From JAJZNI01 sp035624785 (GTDB taxonomy: Bacteria > Chloroflexota > Dormibacteria > Aeolococcales > Aeolococcaceae): DNA of 64,000 nucleotides. Below the pieces are notes generated by a model. The model was not told the origin of the DNA. It searched no databases and worked only from the letters and a program-made list of their open reading frames with translations. Position 1 is the first letter of the stretch. Each line of letters starts with the position of its first letter. The stretch is taken from NCBI GenBank assembly GCA_035624785.1, contig DASPQV010000042.1, positions 3,004 to 67,003 of the forward strand, read 5' to 3'. Shown here one piece after another: positions 50,528 through 59,469 of the stretch. The translations under genes and the position numbers were made by a program.

Positions 50528-51637
50528 GTGATCCAGGCCGTGATCCATGCGGAGGCGGAGCCGGCAGCGATCGCCACGAGCGCGGCGGAGGCGGCCGAGG
50601 ACCCGCCCAGCCAGGCCTGGGAGACCCTCTGCCGCACCGCCGACCTGGTCAGGGCGGACGGACCAGCGGCCCCGGCCGGGAGGCACGGTTGGGGCCGGCG
50701 CGCCCTGCTCGCCGCCGGGCTGGTGGCCGCCGGGTTGTCGGTGGCGGCGGTCTGGCACACCCAGCCGGCCAGCGCCGACGGGGGCGCCGACGCCGACCTC
50801 TTCGCCCTGACCAACCAGGACCGGGCGAGCAACGGCGTCCCCGCCCTGGTCGACAACTCCACCCTCAGCTCGATCGGCGAGAACGCTCCCTACAGCGGGT
50901 GCAGCGGAGCCGGCACCGTCAGCGGCCGAGCTCAGGACATGATCAACCGCGACTACTTCTCCCACCAGATCCCGCCGTGCGGCCAGTACGTGTGGCCGAT
51001 GATGACCGCCTACGGCGTCGACTACCGATCGGCCGGCGAGAACATCGGCTGGGTCGGCGGGATCAGCGGCGCTGACAGCGCCGCCCAGTGGATCAACAAC
51101 GCCTTCATGAACAGCCCCGACCACCGCGCCAACATCCTCGACCCCAGCTACACCGACCTGGGGACGGGAAGCGCCCAGACCGCCTCCGGCCAGTCCTGGA
51201 CCTGCCCGGCGTCGGAGGGCTGCCAGGGCAGCTACCAGCAGGTATGGATCTTCGCCGAGGAGTTCGCCCAGCTTGCCGCCGCCCCCAAGCCGACGCCCAC
51301 GCCCACGGCGCGGCCGACCGCGACGCCCAAGCCAGCGCCAGCCTCCACGCCCACACCGGCTCCCCAGCCCACCTCGACGCCGGCGCCCAGCTCGGCCCAC
51401 CCGTCACTCGTCTCCTCCCCCTCCGCGGCCTCCCCCCCGACCGCCGCCACCTCACCGACCCCGGTCACGACGACAGTCCCGACGCCGAGCCCGAACCCCG
51501 CCCCCACGGCACCGGCGACATCCTCCACGGTCCCGGCGGCAGCCCTGGAGACCGCCCTCCCCGCCCTCGACTTCCGCGGCCTGGGGCTGATCTCCGACAC
51601 CATCGAATCGACCCTGGAAGCGTTCCTCTTCGACTAG
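50528..51637 (+). CDS. Secreted CAP/SCP-domain protein
   Basis: A 369-residue protein. After a 55-residue cytoplasmic start comes a membrane helix or uncleaved signal (RALLAAGLVAAGLSVAAVW, about 58-77), then the CAP domain (about 90-250) with LFALTNQDRASNGVPALV, AQDMINRDYFSHQI, AGENIGWVGG and NSPDHRANILDPSYTDLGTG, the conserved His and Glu motifs. Cysteines in CSGAG, PCGQY, TCPAS and EGCQG may form disulfides. The last 110 residues are Pro/Thr/Ala/Ser-rich, like a cell-wall spanning or glycosylated stalk. Start is GTG. Family role (binding or hydrolysis at the cell surface) is not settled. Confidence 0.85.
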   Translation: MIQAVIHAEAEPAAIATSAAEAAEDPPSQAWETLCRTADLVRADGPAAPAGRHGWGRRALLAAGLVAAGLSVAAVWHTQPASADGGADADLFALTNQDRASNGVPALVDNSTLSSIGENAPYSGCSGAGTVSGRAQDMINRDYFSHQIPPCGQYVWPMMTAYGVDYRSAGENIGWVGGISGADSAAQWINNAFMNSPDHRANILDPSYTDLGTGSAQTASGQSWTCPASEGCQGSYQQVWIFAEEFAQLAAAPKPTPTPTARPTATPKPAPASTPTPAPQPTSTPAPSSAHPSLVSSPSAASPPTAATSPTPVTTTVPTPSPNPAPTAPATSSTVPAAALETALPALDFRGLGLISDTIESTLEAFLFD

Positions 51638-51707
51638 AGTTGCGGACAATGTCGCCACATACAAGCGGGCGCCGCGTCCACCCCGGTCAACTCCCGACCC
51701 CGCAACG

Positions 51708-52538
51708 ATGGAGCGGATCCTGAGCGAAGACAGCAGCGCCGCCGCGCCCTCCGGCCCGCCCCCGGTGATCCGGGTGGAGGCGCTCTCCAAGAGCTTCCAC
51801 ATCAGCCGCATGCCGCGGGCAGTGCTGCGCAGCCTGTCCTTCAGCGTCGCGGCCGGTGAGTTCGTGGCCGTGATGGGTCAGAGCGGGGTCGGCAAGAGCA
51901 CCCTGCTGCACATCATGGGCGGCCTCGAGCCCCCGGACTCGGGGCGGGTGGTGATCGATGGACGCGACGTGTACGCCATGGGCGACGCGGAACGGTCGGC
52001 CTTCCGGCGGGACCACGTCGGGTTCGTCTTCCAGTTCTTCAACCTGGTGCCCAGCCTCACCGCGGCGGAGAACGTCGCCCTGCCGCTCAGGCTGCGGACC
52101 GCACGGCATGGGGACGGCGCGGCCCGGCTGGACCGGCACACCATCGCCGAGCGGGTGAACGCGCTGATGGACCTGCTCTCCCTCCGCGGCCTCCAGGGGC
52201 ACGGTCCCGAGGAGATCTCGGGGGGCGAGCAGCAGCGGGTGGCCATCGCCCGGGCCCTGGCCGCCGCTCCCACGCTGCTGCTCGCCGACGAGCCCACCGG
52301 CAACCTCGACCGTCCCAGCGGTGACGAGGTCATGGGGCTGCTCAGCCGGCTCTGCCGGGAGCGATCCCAGACCACGGTGCTGGCCACCCACAACGCGCGG
52401 GTCGCCGCCCGCGCCGACCGCGTCCTGGTCCTCCAGGACGGAGCGCTGGTCGACGACATCGTGATCGCGACCGGCACCCATGCGGACGCTGGCGCCTTCC
52501 GGGAGCTGGTCGGCCGGCTCGAGCGCCATGACCTGTAG
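51708..52538 (+). CDS. ABC transporter ATP-binding protein, MacB/LolD type
   Basis: A 276-residue ABC ATPase: Walker A GQSGVGKST (57-65), Q-loop in VGFVFQFFNLVPSLTAAENVALPL, signature ISGGEQQRVAIARAL, Walker B LLLADEPTGNLD and the switch His in VLATHNARVA. The FxFQxFNLxPxLTAxENVxLP pattern is that of the LolD/MacB/FtsE group that works with FtsX-like permeases. About 25 residues precede the usual start. The permease and a lipoprotein follow in the same operon, so it likely drives a mechanotransmission-type envelope machine. Confidence 0.93.
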   Translation: MERILSEDSSAAAPSGPPPVIRVEALSKSFHISRMPRAVLRSLSFSVAAGEFVAVMGQSGVGKSTLLHIMGGLEPPDSGRVVIDGRDVYAMGDAERSAFRRDHVGFVFQFFNLVPSLTAAENVALPLRLRTARHGDGAARLDRHTIAERVNALMDLLSLRGLQGHGPEEISGGEQQRVAIARALAAAPTLLLADEPTGNLDRPSGDEVMGLLSRLCRERSQTTVLATHNARVAARADRVLVLQDGALVDDIVIATGTHADAGAFRELVGRLERHDL

Positions 52539-52595
52539 CGCCGCGCCGGAGGCCGCGGCCGGCCAGGGTCGGGAGGTCACCTCGACCGAGCCCGC

Positions 52596-55070
52596 GTGAT
52601 CCGCCCCCTCTTCACCCGCCACCTGACGGCGCGCCCCGGCCGGACCGCCCTGACCGCCCTCGCCGTGTGCCTGGGCGTGGCCGTCATGCTTGGCGTCCAG
52701 GTCGATCTCGCGGGGGTGAGCGCCGAGGCCGAGGCGGCGGCGGGGCTGCGAGCCGGCGCCTCAGGGTTGGACGTTCGGGCGACCGGCGCCAGCGGTCTCA
52801 GCACCGATCAGATCGCCGACCTCGCCGCCCTCCAGGGCGTGACCCAGGTGGTGCCCCTCTATCAGAAGAGGGTGATCGCCGAGGCGGCGCAGCCCGGAGC
52901 TGTCACGGCCACGGTGACTGTGGTCGGGATCCAGGACGGGGGCGCGGCACTGCGGCGGGTGACCCTGACCGCCGGCCGTCTTCCCCGGGCATCGAGCTCC
53001 GACGAGGTCGCCCTGGACAGCGGGCTGGCACAGGCGCTCGCCCCAACCGGACGGCGTCTCGCGATCGGCGGCACCGTCATGCTGACCACCAGCACCGGGA
53101 CCAGCGGCTTCCGGGTGGTCGGGCTGACGTCGGCCAGCGGCGTCAGCGCGAGCTTCACCCAGGACGCGGTCTTCATGCCCGCCGCGGAGCTGCTCCGCGC
53201 CTTCCCGCTCGGCCTCCACGCCTCGCTGGCCGCGCTGCAGCTCGGGCCTCGAGCCAATGCAGCCCAGGTTGCCGCCCGGGCTCGGGGACGGCTCGGGAGC
53301 ACGATCACCACCTTCGACCCCGCATCGGACACCGGCGATCCGCTCTCCCAGGTCTCCTCGCTTCTCCTCCTGATCAGCGTGCTCAGCATCGTGGTCGGCG
53401 CCGGGGTCACCGCCAACACGGTGAGCCTGGCGGCCCTGGAGGGACGCCGCGAGATCGGCCTGCTGCGAGCCGCCGGCGCGTCGGCTGGCCAGGTATTCCG
53501 GCTGCTGACCAGCGAGGCCCTGGTGATCGCGGCGGCCGGCGCGGTCGTGGGCGTCGGTGCCGGCATCGGCCTGGGTGCCGCTCTGCAGGCGGCTTACGGA
53601 ACCGGGCAAGCATCCCCCGTGCCTCTCCGGGTCGACTGGCTGACCGCGCTCCTGGTGGCCCTCGGCGGCATCGTCGCCGCCACCCTCGCTGCCGCGGTGC
53701 CCGCCCTCGCCGCGGCCCGGCAGCCCATCCTCGACGCCCTGAGCCCGGAGACCGCCGGCCGCCGGGAGCCTCTGCGGGGCTGGACCCTGGGAGCCGCGCT
53801 GCCCCTGGTCGCGCTGGCCGCGGTCGCCGACCTCGGTGGGGCGGGGCTGGTGCCAGTCGGGGCGGTCGCGCTCCTCCTCGCCATCCTCCTCTGCCTACCC
53901 CTGGTGGTGCCGCCGCTGACCCGGCTGCTCGCCCGCCTGCTGCGCACCCTGCTGCCCGAGTGCGAGGTCGCCGCGGCCGGGCTGAGCCGCAACCGCAACC
54001 GCACCGCCCTGACCCTCTCCGGCTTGGTCACCGCGGTGGCGGCAGCCAGCGCCTGCAGCATCCTGGTGGCGGGAAGCTCGTCGGCAGCCGACCAGTGGGT
54101 CGACCACCTCTTCATCGGCGACACCCTGGTCCGCAGCCCGGTCACCGAGCACCCGGCCGTCGCTTCGCAGCTCAGCCAGCTGGCCGGCGTCGAGGTAACC
54201 CCGCTGCGATTCTTCCCGGCGGTCGTGGACAGCGACGTGATCGGCGTGGTGGCGCTGGACAGCCGTGCCCAGGAGGCCGGCGGCGCGTTCCAGATGGTCG
54301 CCGGCGATCGCGGCGACGCCTTCGCCGCCCTGAGAGGCGGAGCCAACCTGCTGGCTCCGTCAGTCCTGGCGGATGCCGACGACTGGCAGGTGGGCACCGA
54401 GCTGCCCGTATCCACCCCGACAGGAACGGTCATCTTCCGAGTCGCCGGCATCCTCGAGCACTCCTTTCCTGCTGCCGACGGCCGGGAGTCGCTGGTCATC
54501 GACAACCGGGAGGCGGTCCGGGTCTTCGGCAGCGACGCGGACGGATTCGACGACCTGGAGGTGCTCTCCCCGGGGCGGGGGGCCGACGTGGTCAGGACGG
54601 CGAGCCGTTACGGTCTGTCCGCCACGCCGGTGAGCGCCATCAGAGCCGCGGTGGAATCAGCCCTCGGCTCGACGATCGGAATCCTGCCGGCGCTCTCCTG
54701 GATCACCGTGATCATCGCCATGCTCGCCCTGATCACCACCGTCTCGGTCAGCGTCCGCAGCGGCCGGCGCGAGCTGGCCCTGCTCCGGGTGGTCGGCCTC
54801 AGCGCCTCGCAGATCCGCCGCTTCGTGCTCGCCCAGGCTGGGTTCCTGGGCGTCGCCGCCGCCCTGGTGGGCACCGGGGTGGGCTGTCTGCTCGCCCTGC
54901 CGATGCTGCAGGCGGGCGCCAGCCCGGGGTTCGCACCCGCGTTTGCCCTGCCGGCCCTCACCGTGGTGGTGGTCGCGGCCGGAGTGGTGGCCTCAGCGGT
55001 GGCCGCCGCCGTCCTGCCGGCGCGCCGAGCGGCGCAGGCTGACATCGTGAGCGCGGTGCAGCGCGTATGA
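52596..55070 (+). CDS. FtsX-like/MacB-type ABC permease
   Basis: An 824-residue permease with two FtsX-like halves. Membrane helices: one near the N-terminus (TALTALAVCLGVAVMLGVQ), a cluster at about residues 255-440 (SSLLLLISVLSIVVGAGVTANTV and following), and a C-terminal cluster at about 700-815 (WITVIIAMLALITTVSVSVRSG, LVGTGVGCLLALPML). Two large extracytoplasmic domains lie between them (about 30-245 and 470-690). EGRREIGLLRAAGAS and SGRRELALLRVVGLS are the coupling-helix motifs. Start GTG at 52596. Its stop overlaps the lipoprotein ATG. Confidence 0.9.
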   Translation: MIRPLFTRHLTARPGRTALTALAVCLGVAVMLGVQVDLAGVSAEAEAAAGLRAGASGLDVRATGASGLSTDQIADLAALQGVTQVVPLYQKRVIAEAAQPGAVTATVTVVGIQDGGAALRRVTLTAGRLPRASSSDEVALDSGLAQALAPTGRRLAIGGTVMLTTSTGTSGFRVVGLTSASGVSASFTQDAVFMPAAELLRAFPLGLHASLAALQLGPRANAAQVAARARGRLGSTITTFDPASDTGDPLSQVSSLLLLISVLSIVVGAGVTANTVSLAALEGRREIGLLRAAGASAGQVFRLLTSEALVIAAAGAVVGVGAGIGLGAALQAAYGTGQASPVPLRVDWLTALLVALGGIVAATLAAAVPALAAARQPILDALSPETAGRREPLRGWTLGAALPLVALAAVADLGGAGLVPVGAVALLLAILLCLPLVVPPLTRLLARLLRTLLPECEVAAAGLSRNRNRTALTLSGLVTAVAAASACSILVAGSSSAADQWVDHLFIGDTLVRSPVTEHPAVASQLSQLAGVEVTPLRFFPAVVDSDVIGVVALDSRAQEAGGAFQMVAGDRGDAFAALRGGANLLAPSVLADADDWQVGTELPVSTPTGTVIFRVAGILEHSFPAADGRESLVIDNREAVRVFGSDADGFDDLEVLSPGRGADVVRTASRYGLSATPVSAIRAAVESALGSTIGILPALSWITVIIAMLALITTVSVSVRSGRRELALLRVVGLSASQIRRFVLAQAGFLGVAAALVGTGVGCLLALPMLQAGASPGFAPAFALPALTVVVVAAGVVASAVAAAVLPARRAAQADIVSAVQRV

Positions 55071-55684
55071 CGGGCCCCAGGCTGGGTGCCCTAGTGGCCC
55101 TGGCGGTCCTGCTCGGGGGATGCGGGAGCCCCACGTCGCCACTGCTGCTGCGCGGTGATCCGCGCGGCTACCTGCTCAGCCTGGAACAGCTTCCCTCGCC
55201 GGACTTCACCGTGTACAGCGGGGCCGCCGCCACCGATGCGGGCTGGCTGGATACCGGCAGCGCCGCGACGCTGACCCGCGACGGGTTCCAGGCAGCGGCC
55301 ACCGTCGAGTACCTCCGCCAGGGCGAGCTGGTGGACTTGGCGACGAGCAACGGCCCGATCACCCTCACCTCCGCGGTGGCCAGGTTCGCGAGCCCCGGCG
55401 GAGCGGCGGCCGCAGTCGGCAGCCTGGCGTCGGCTCTGAATGCACGGGCCGGCGCCGTCCCGCTCTCGACCGGGCCGCTCGGAGACGGCGGCCACGCGGT
55501 TTCCAACAGCGCCACCCTCGACTCCGTGGCGGTGGTCCGGATCACCGTGGTGTGGCGGGTCGCCAACCTGGTCAACAGCCTGGCCGCTGACGGGCGCTCC
55601 GGAGGCCTCGACCTCGACCAGCTCCTCCCGGTGGCCCGGGCGCAGACGGCGGCCGAGCAGGCCTCGACGGGCGCCTCCGGGTAA
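55067..55684 (+). CDS. Lipoprotein in ABC operon
   Basis: A 205-residue protein with a lipoprotein signal: MTGPRLGALVALAVLLGGCGS, with lipobox LGGC and lipidated Cys19. The mature part has the look of a small sensor or solute-binding module (DPRGYLLSLEQLPSPDFTVYSGAAATDAGWLD...FASPGGAAAAVGSLASALNA). It resembles uncharacterised actinobacterial/Chloroflexota lipoproteins in style; family not recognised. The ATGA overlap with the permease stop points to a three-gene envelope transporter operon. Confidence 0.8.
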   Translation: MTGPRLGALVALAVLLGGCGSPTSPLLLRGDPRGYLLSLEQLPSPDFTVYSGAAATDAGWLDTGSAATLTRDGFQAAATVEYLRQGELVDLATSNGPITLTSAVARFASPGGAAAAVGSLASALNARAGAVPLSTGPLGDGGHAVSNSATLDSVAVVRITVVWRVANLVNSLAADGRSGGLDLDQLLPVARAQTAAEQASTGASG

Positions 55685-55717
55685 GGCCACCGCGCAGAAG
55701 CCACCCCCACCCGGCGG

Positions 55718-57529
55718 TCAGGCGGCGTGGTGGCCCAGGCCCGCGCCCAGGGGGCGGTCCTCGCAGAGCAGACGGTGCACCTCGGCGGGGGGCACCGGCC
55801 GGGAGAACAGGAAACCCTGGTAGGCGTCGAGGCTGTGGCCCTCGAGCCGCATCAGCTGCTCCTCGGTCTCCACGCCCTCGGCGATCACCCGGAGCCCGAG
55901 GCTGCGTCCCAGGGTCACCAGGGCGCAGAGCAGAGCGCCGGGATCGGGAACCGTCTCCGTCCCGGCCTCGTCGAGAAGGAAGCTGCGGTCGATCTTGATG
56001 GTGCTGACCGCGAGGTGATGGAGCTTGCCCAGGTTCGAGTACCCGGTGCCGAAGTCGTCCAGGGAGATGGTCACCCCCCGGCTGGCCAGGGCCCGGAGGA
56101 CCTCGGAGGCTGCATGGGAGTCGACCATGGCCGCCGACTCCGTGATCTCCAGCTCGAGGACGTTGGGCGGCGTGTCCGTCTCGCCGAGGCAGTCCAGCAC
56201 GGTGGTGACCAGGCTGCGGTCGAGGAGCTGGCGGGATGAGACGTTGACCGCGACGCGGATGCGGCCCAGCCCTTCACGCCGCCACTCGGCAGCCTGGGAG
56301 AGGGCGGAGCGGAGCACAAAGCGGCCGATGTCGGCGATGACACCCACGTCCTCCGCGATGGGGATGAATCGACCCGGGGGCACCTCGCCGAGCACCGGGT
56401 GGTGCCAGCGGCAGAGCGCCTCCAGCCCGACGATGCGCCGTGATTGGGCGTCGACCTCGGGCTGGAAGACGACGCTGATCTCGCCCCGGTCGAGAGCGAG
56501 GGGAAGCTGCTGCTCGATGAGCAGACGATCCTCGGCCTCCTCGGAGAGCGCCATCTCGAAGCGGAGCAGCCGCTCTGCGGTGGACCTGGCCCCCCGCTCC
56601 GCCATCGCCGCGTGCCGCATCAGGGTCTCGGCGCTGTCCCCGTCCGAGGGAGCGACGACGATGCCGATGCTGGCGCTGAGGCGCAGGTCGCCGCCCGTCT
56701 CGCTGCAGGGGGACGAGATGGCCGCGATGATCGAGCGGGCCATGTAGACGGCCTCCTCGACGAAGACCAAGTCGGGGAGGAGGACGGCGAACTCGTGGTC
56801 CGACCAGCGGGCGACCATCCAGGCCCGCTGCGCAGCGCTCCGCTTGAGGGCGTCAGCGGTCTCTTCGGCGCTGCCGACCGCGACCTCGACGCAGTCGGAC
56901 ACCCGCTCGGCCATCTCGGTTATGAGCCTCTCGCCGGCCTCGTGGCCGAGGGTCTCGATCACGGTGCGGAGACGCTCGACGCCGATGAGCAGGACACCGG
57001 TCGAGCGACCCGAGGGGCGGGCGGCGGGGAGCTCGGCCCCCAGGCGCCAGCGGAAGGCGGAGCCATTGGGCAGCCCGGTGGCCCGGTCGTGGGACGCGTC
57101 GAACTCCTTCTCCCGGGCGATGCGGTCGCGCTCCGAGGCCCAGCGGGTGACGTCGATGCCGACCGAGGTGACCGCGGCGGGATGGCCGCTGTCGTCGAAG
57201 CTCGGGCAGGCGGACCAGGCGACGATCCGGGTGCGGCCGTCGCGCGCCCGGAGCGGAAGCTCGATGCAGCCGGCCTCCTCACCGTCCCGGAGAGCGCGAT
57301 CGAAGGCGCGCTGGGCGCGCCGACGGTGCTCGGCCGGGACCAGGGCCTCGTGCCACAACCGCCCCGCCAGCTGCCCCCATTCCCATCCGCCCAGGGAGAG
57401 CAGGTCCGCGTTGGCGAACGCAAGCCGCCCCCCCGGGTCGGTGATCATCGCCAGGATCTGATTCGCCCTGCCCGGGCGCTCATCCCCGCTTGCAAACTCC
57501 GGATGGCACCGCGGCCCTTCGGCAAGCAT
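55718..57529 (-). CDS. PAS - degenerate GGDEF - EAL protein
   Basis: A 603-residue protein. An N-terminal PAS domain (ITDPGGRLAFANADLLSLGGWEWGQLAG...) is followed by a PAC-like strand end, a GGDEF domain in which the active motif is replaced by SDHEF (ARWSDHEFAVLLPD), so diguanylate cyclase activity is unlikely, and an intact EAL domain with EALCRWHHP, NVSSRQLLD, LEITESAAM, LDDFGTGYSNLGKLH, IKIDRSF, AEGVETEEQL and YQGFLFSRP. It should be a c-di-GMP phosphodiesterase with a sensory and perhaps GTP-binding regulatory part. I chose ATG at 57529 because GGAGAGG lies 9 bases upstream; ATG at 57571 has no such signal. Confidence 0.9.
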   Translation of the reverse strand: MLAEGPRCHPEFASGDERPGRANQILAMITDPGGRLAFANADLLSLGGWEWGQLAGRLWHEALVPAEHRRRAQRAFDRALRDGEEAGCIELPLRARDGRTRIVAWSACPSFDDSGHPAAVTSVGIDVTRWASERDRIAREKEFDASHDRATGLPNGSAFRWRLGAELPAARPSGRSTGVLLIGVERLRTVIETLGHEAGERLITEMAERVSDCVEVAVGSAEETADALKRSAAQRAWMVARWSDHEFAVLLPDLVFVEEAVYMARSIIAAISSPCSETGGDLRLSASIGIVVAPSDGDSAETLMRHAAMAERGARSTAERLLRFEMALSEEAEDRLLIEQQLPLALDRGEISVVFQPEVDAQSRRIVGLEALCRWHHPVLGEVPPGRFIPIAEDVGVIADIGRFVLRSALSQAAEWRREGLGRIRVAVNVSSRQLLDRSLVTTVLDCLGETDTPPNVLELEITESAAMVDSHAASEVLRALASRGVTISLDDFGTGYSNLGKLHHLAVSTIKIDRSFLLDEAGTETVPDPGALLCALVTLGRSLGLRVIAEGVETEEQLMRLEGHSLDAYQGFLFSRPVPPAEVHRLLCEDRPLGAGLGHHAA

Positions 57530-57919
57530 CGGGTGCGACCTCTCCGTACTCCGCCGTTCTCCCCCCGGCATCCGCCGGGCTTGTTGCCCGGATATGGTGG
57601 CCTGGGACGATGGGCGTGAAAGACGCTCTCAACCAGCCTGGCGCGTCCAGGCGACACCAACGTCATCGTCACCACATCAGATGGCCTCCTGTGACGCCAC
57701 GTTGCTGAGACCTCTCATCTGCGCTCAGCGGGGCGGGAGACGGGGGTGGGCGGGGCCGTCGGCGACGGGGGCCGGCCCGACTCAGGCGGTCAGCCCGCTT
57801 CCCCGGGCGGCGCTCACCGGCGTCCCGGGTGACGGGGCAACCTCAGAGCGTAGCGATCCTCCCGATCTCCCACCATCGCCTCATATGAATCAATCAAGTT
57901 CATCGCCGCCACCCAACCG
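57530..57919. other. Intergenic region upstream of the TasA-like genes
   Basis: No convincing gene in these 390 bases between the divergent EAL gene and the TasA-like pair. It is less uniformly GC-rich near 57880-57900 (CATATGAATCAATCAAGTTCATC), which may be promoter DNA. Short ORFs on the plus strand are low-complexity and lack start signals. Confidence 0.4.
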
Positions 57920-58002
57920 CGTTACCGGCCTGTAGCCGGATGGGCCGAGACATCGTCAGACGGTCTGCCTCAGCCTACCCGGTGGCGTCTAGTGCATTTG
58001 AA
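57920..58002 (+). promoter_or_regulatory. Two-part upstream element repeated at the window end
   Basis: CGTTACCGGCCTGT at 57920 and TGGCGTCTAGTGCATTTGAA at 57983-58002 occur again, at the same 63-base spacing, at 63918 and 63981-64000. The 20-mer is identical; the upstream box differs slightly (CGTTACCCGGCTGT). CTAGT and ACTAG flank the GCATTTGA in this copy. It ends 44 bases before the TasA-like ATG and is likely promoter, operator or 5' leader. Confidence 0.6.
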
Positions 58003-58046
58003 CTAGTTGCCCCATCAGATCAGAACCAGGAAAGGAACCGAAGATC

Positions 58047-58706
58047 ATGGAAAGGCTCAGGAGAAGGCGGTCACTCCGGCTGGCGTTCACCCTCAGCACC
58101 GCCGTCGCCGGCTGCGCACTGGTGGGGTGGGGTGGGTTGTCGGCCTGGCAGGCCTACACCGTCAACGCCGGCAACCAGGTGGCGGCGGGCACCCTCGCCC
58201 ACAGCAACGGGGCGAGCTGCGTCTCCCTTCTCGGCACGATCCCGACGAGCTCAGGGACCGGCTGGTGCTCGGCCGCGGTGACCATCTCCGGCGTCGACCC
58301 GGCGAACTGGACCGGAACCACCGGCACCATAGCGATCGCCAACACCGGATCGCTGCAGAGCACCTTCGCCCTCAGCATGGGGACGGGAGCTCAGACACCG
58401 ACCGGCGGCCTCTGCGCCGACGTGACCCTGCAGGTGACTGATCCGAACCACGCCGCGCCGGACTCGACCGGCCAGGTGTGGGCAGCCACAGCTCTCACCG
58501 GGACGTTCACGGCTGCCAACCTTTACAACAACGCTGCGACGCCCAGCCTGACGTGGACCGGCGGCGGCGCGCAGGGTTCGGGCTCGGGCGCGACCGGTGA
58601 CACCTTCACCGTGACGGTGGCGCCCGGTGCCGGTTTCAACACCCACTCCACCGACGCGGGGACGAGCTGCAGCTTCGGGCTGCTCTTTACCCAGACAGCG
58701 GCCTGA
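58047..58706 (+). CDS. Secreted TasA/camelysin-like protein 1
   Basis: A 219-residue secreted protein. A basic start (MERLRRRRSLR) and hydrophobic segment (LAFTLSTAVAGCALVGWGGLSAW) are followed by QAYTVNAGNQVAAGTLAHSN, which matches the pattern of SipW-processed TasA/camelysin proteins ('...AYFSDTET..GNTFTAGTLDL'). The mature part is Gly/Thr/Ser/Asn-rich beta-type sequence with an N-T-G-S-L-Q-S-T-F block and ends CSFGLLFTQTAA. In Bacillus such proteins form matrix fibres. AGGAAAGGA precedes the ATG. No SipW-type peptidase gene is in the window. The family call rests on the motif and is tentative. Confidence 0.65.
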   Translation: MERLRRRRSLRLAFTLSTAVAGCALVGWGGLSAWQAYTVNAGNQVAAGTLAHSNGASCVSLLGTIPTSSGTGWCSAAVTISGVDPANWTGTTGTIAIANTGSLQSTFALSMGTGAQTPTGGLCADVTLQVTDPNHAAPDSTGQVWAATALTGTFTAANLYNNAATPSLTWTGGGAQGSGSGATGDTFTVTVAPGAGFNTHSTDAGTSCSFGLLFTQTAA

Positions 58707-58751
58707 GGCAGGACGCCAGTGACTACGCATGAGTTCAAGGAGATGAGGACC

Positions 58752-59399
58752 ATGGAGAAGCGCATGGGCAGGCGATCCCTGAAGGTCGCCCTGGTGGCCT
58801 TCACGGCGGTCGCAGGGACCGCGCTGGTCGGCTGGGGCGGGTTGGCGGCCTGGAACGCCTACACAGAGAACGCGGGGAACAGCGTGGCGGCCGGCACCCT
58901 CACCCACAACAACTACGTGAGCGCCAACTGCGCCTCCAACCTGGGGACGGTCCCGGTTTCGAGCGGCCCTGGCTGGTGCTCCGCCTTCATCACGGTAACC
59001 AATGTCGACCCGGCGGCTGGCCTGCCAGTCACCGGCAACGTCAAAATCGATAACACCGGCTCATTGCAGAGCACATTCGCGATGAGCATGCCGGCGGCGG
59101 CGGTGGGGACCGGGGGAACGATCTGCCAGGACCTGACCTTGTCGATGACCGACAAGAACGGCACCAACGTCTACCCGGCCGCCGCTCTTAGCACCCAGAT
59201 GGGCTCGACGAGCCTCAAGAACAACGCGGCGACGCCGTCGACGACCTGGTCGCCCAACGGGGTGGCCGGAACCGGCTCAGGTGCCACCGGCAACACCTTC
59301 ACCTTCACAGTGGCAGCGGGCGGCGGCTTCGCGAACGACTTCGCTGACGCGGGCCAGAGCTGCAGCTTCAACATCCTCTTCACCCAGACTGCGGCCTGA
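58752..59399 (+). CDS. Secreted TasA/camelysin-like protein 2
   Basis: A 215-residue paralogue of the preceding protein, 45 bases downstream. Shared blocks: VAGTALVGWGGLAAWNAYTENAGNSVAAGTL, GTVPVSSGPGWCSAFITV, IDNTGSLQSTFAMSM, the NNAATPS motif, GSGATGNTFTFTVA and CSFNILFTQTAA. Four cysteines are conserved between the two. I chose ATG at 58752 because AAGGAG lies nine bases upstream; an ATG at 58743 abuts that motif. A strong terminator follows, so the pair ends an operon. Two copies suggest major and minor subunits of one fibre. Confidence 0.65.
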   Translation: MEKRMGRRSLKVALVAFTAVAGTALVGWGGLAAWNAYTENAGNSVAAGTLTHNNYVSANCASNLGTVPVSSGPGWCSAFITVTNVDPAAGLPVTGNVKIDNTGSLQSTFAMSMPAAAVGTGGTICQDLTLSMTDKNGTNVYPAAALSTQMGSTSLKNNAATPSTTWSPNGVAGTGSGATGNTFTFTVAAGGGFANDFADAGQSCSFNILFTQTAA

Positions 59400-59418
59400 G
59401 ATCCCTCCTGGACCGATC

Positions 59419-59455
59419 GAGAGGCCGGGCGGTGCGCCGCCCGGCCTCTCTCTTT
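59419..59455 (+). terminator. Intrinsic terminator after the TasA-like pair
   Basis: A 14-base perfect stem (59419-59432 with 59437-59450, left arm GAGAGGCCGGGCGG) with loop TGCG, followed by TCTTT. It starts 20 bases after the stop codon. This is the clearest factor-independent terminator in the window. Confidence 0.9.
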
Positions 59456-59469
59456 GTGCCGTTGACAGC

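Noticed and set aside
50528..50700. Twin-arginine signal in the CAP-domain protein
   Set aside because: GWGRRALLAAGL has two arginines before the hydrophobic stretch but lacks the SRRxFLK pattern, and it lies 55 residues from the start; an ordinary membrane anchor fits better.
57920..58046. Known c-di-GMP or c-di-AMP riboswitch upstream of the TasA-like genes
   Set aside because: I could not find the conserved GEMM or ydaO core sequences; only the two-box element is supported.
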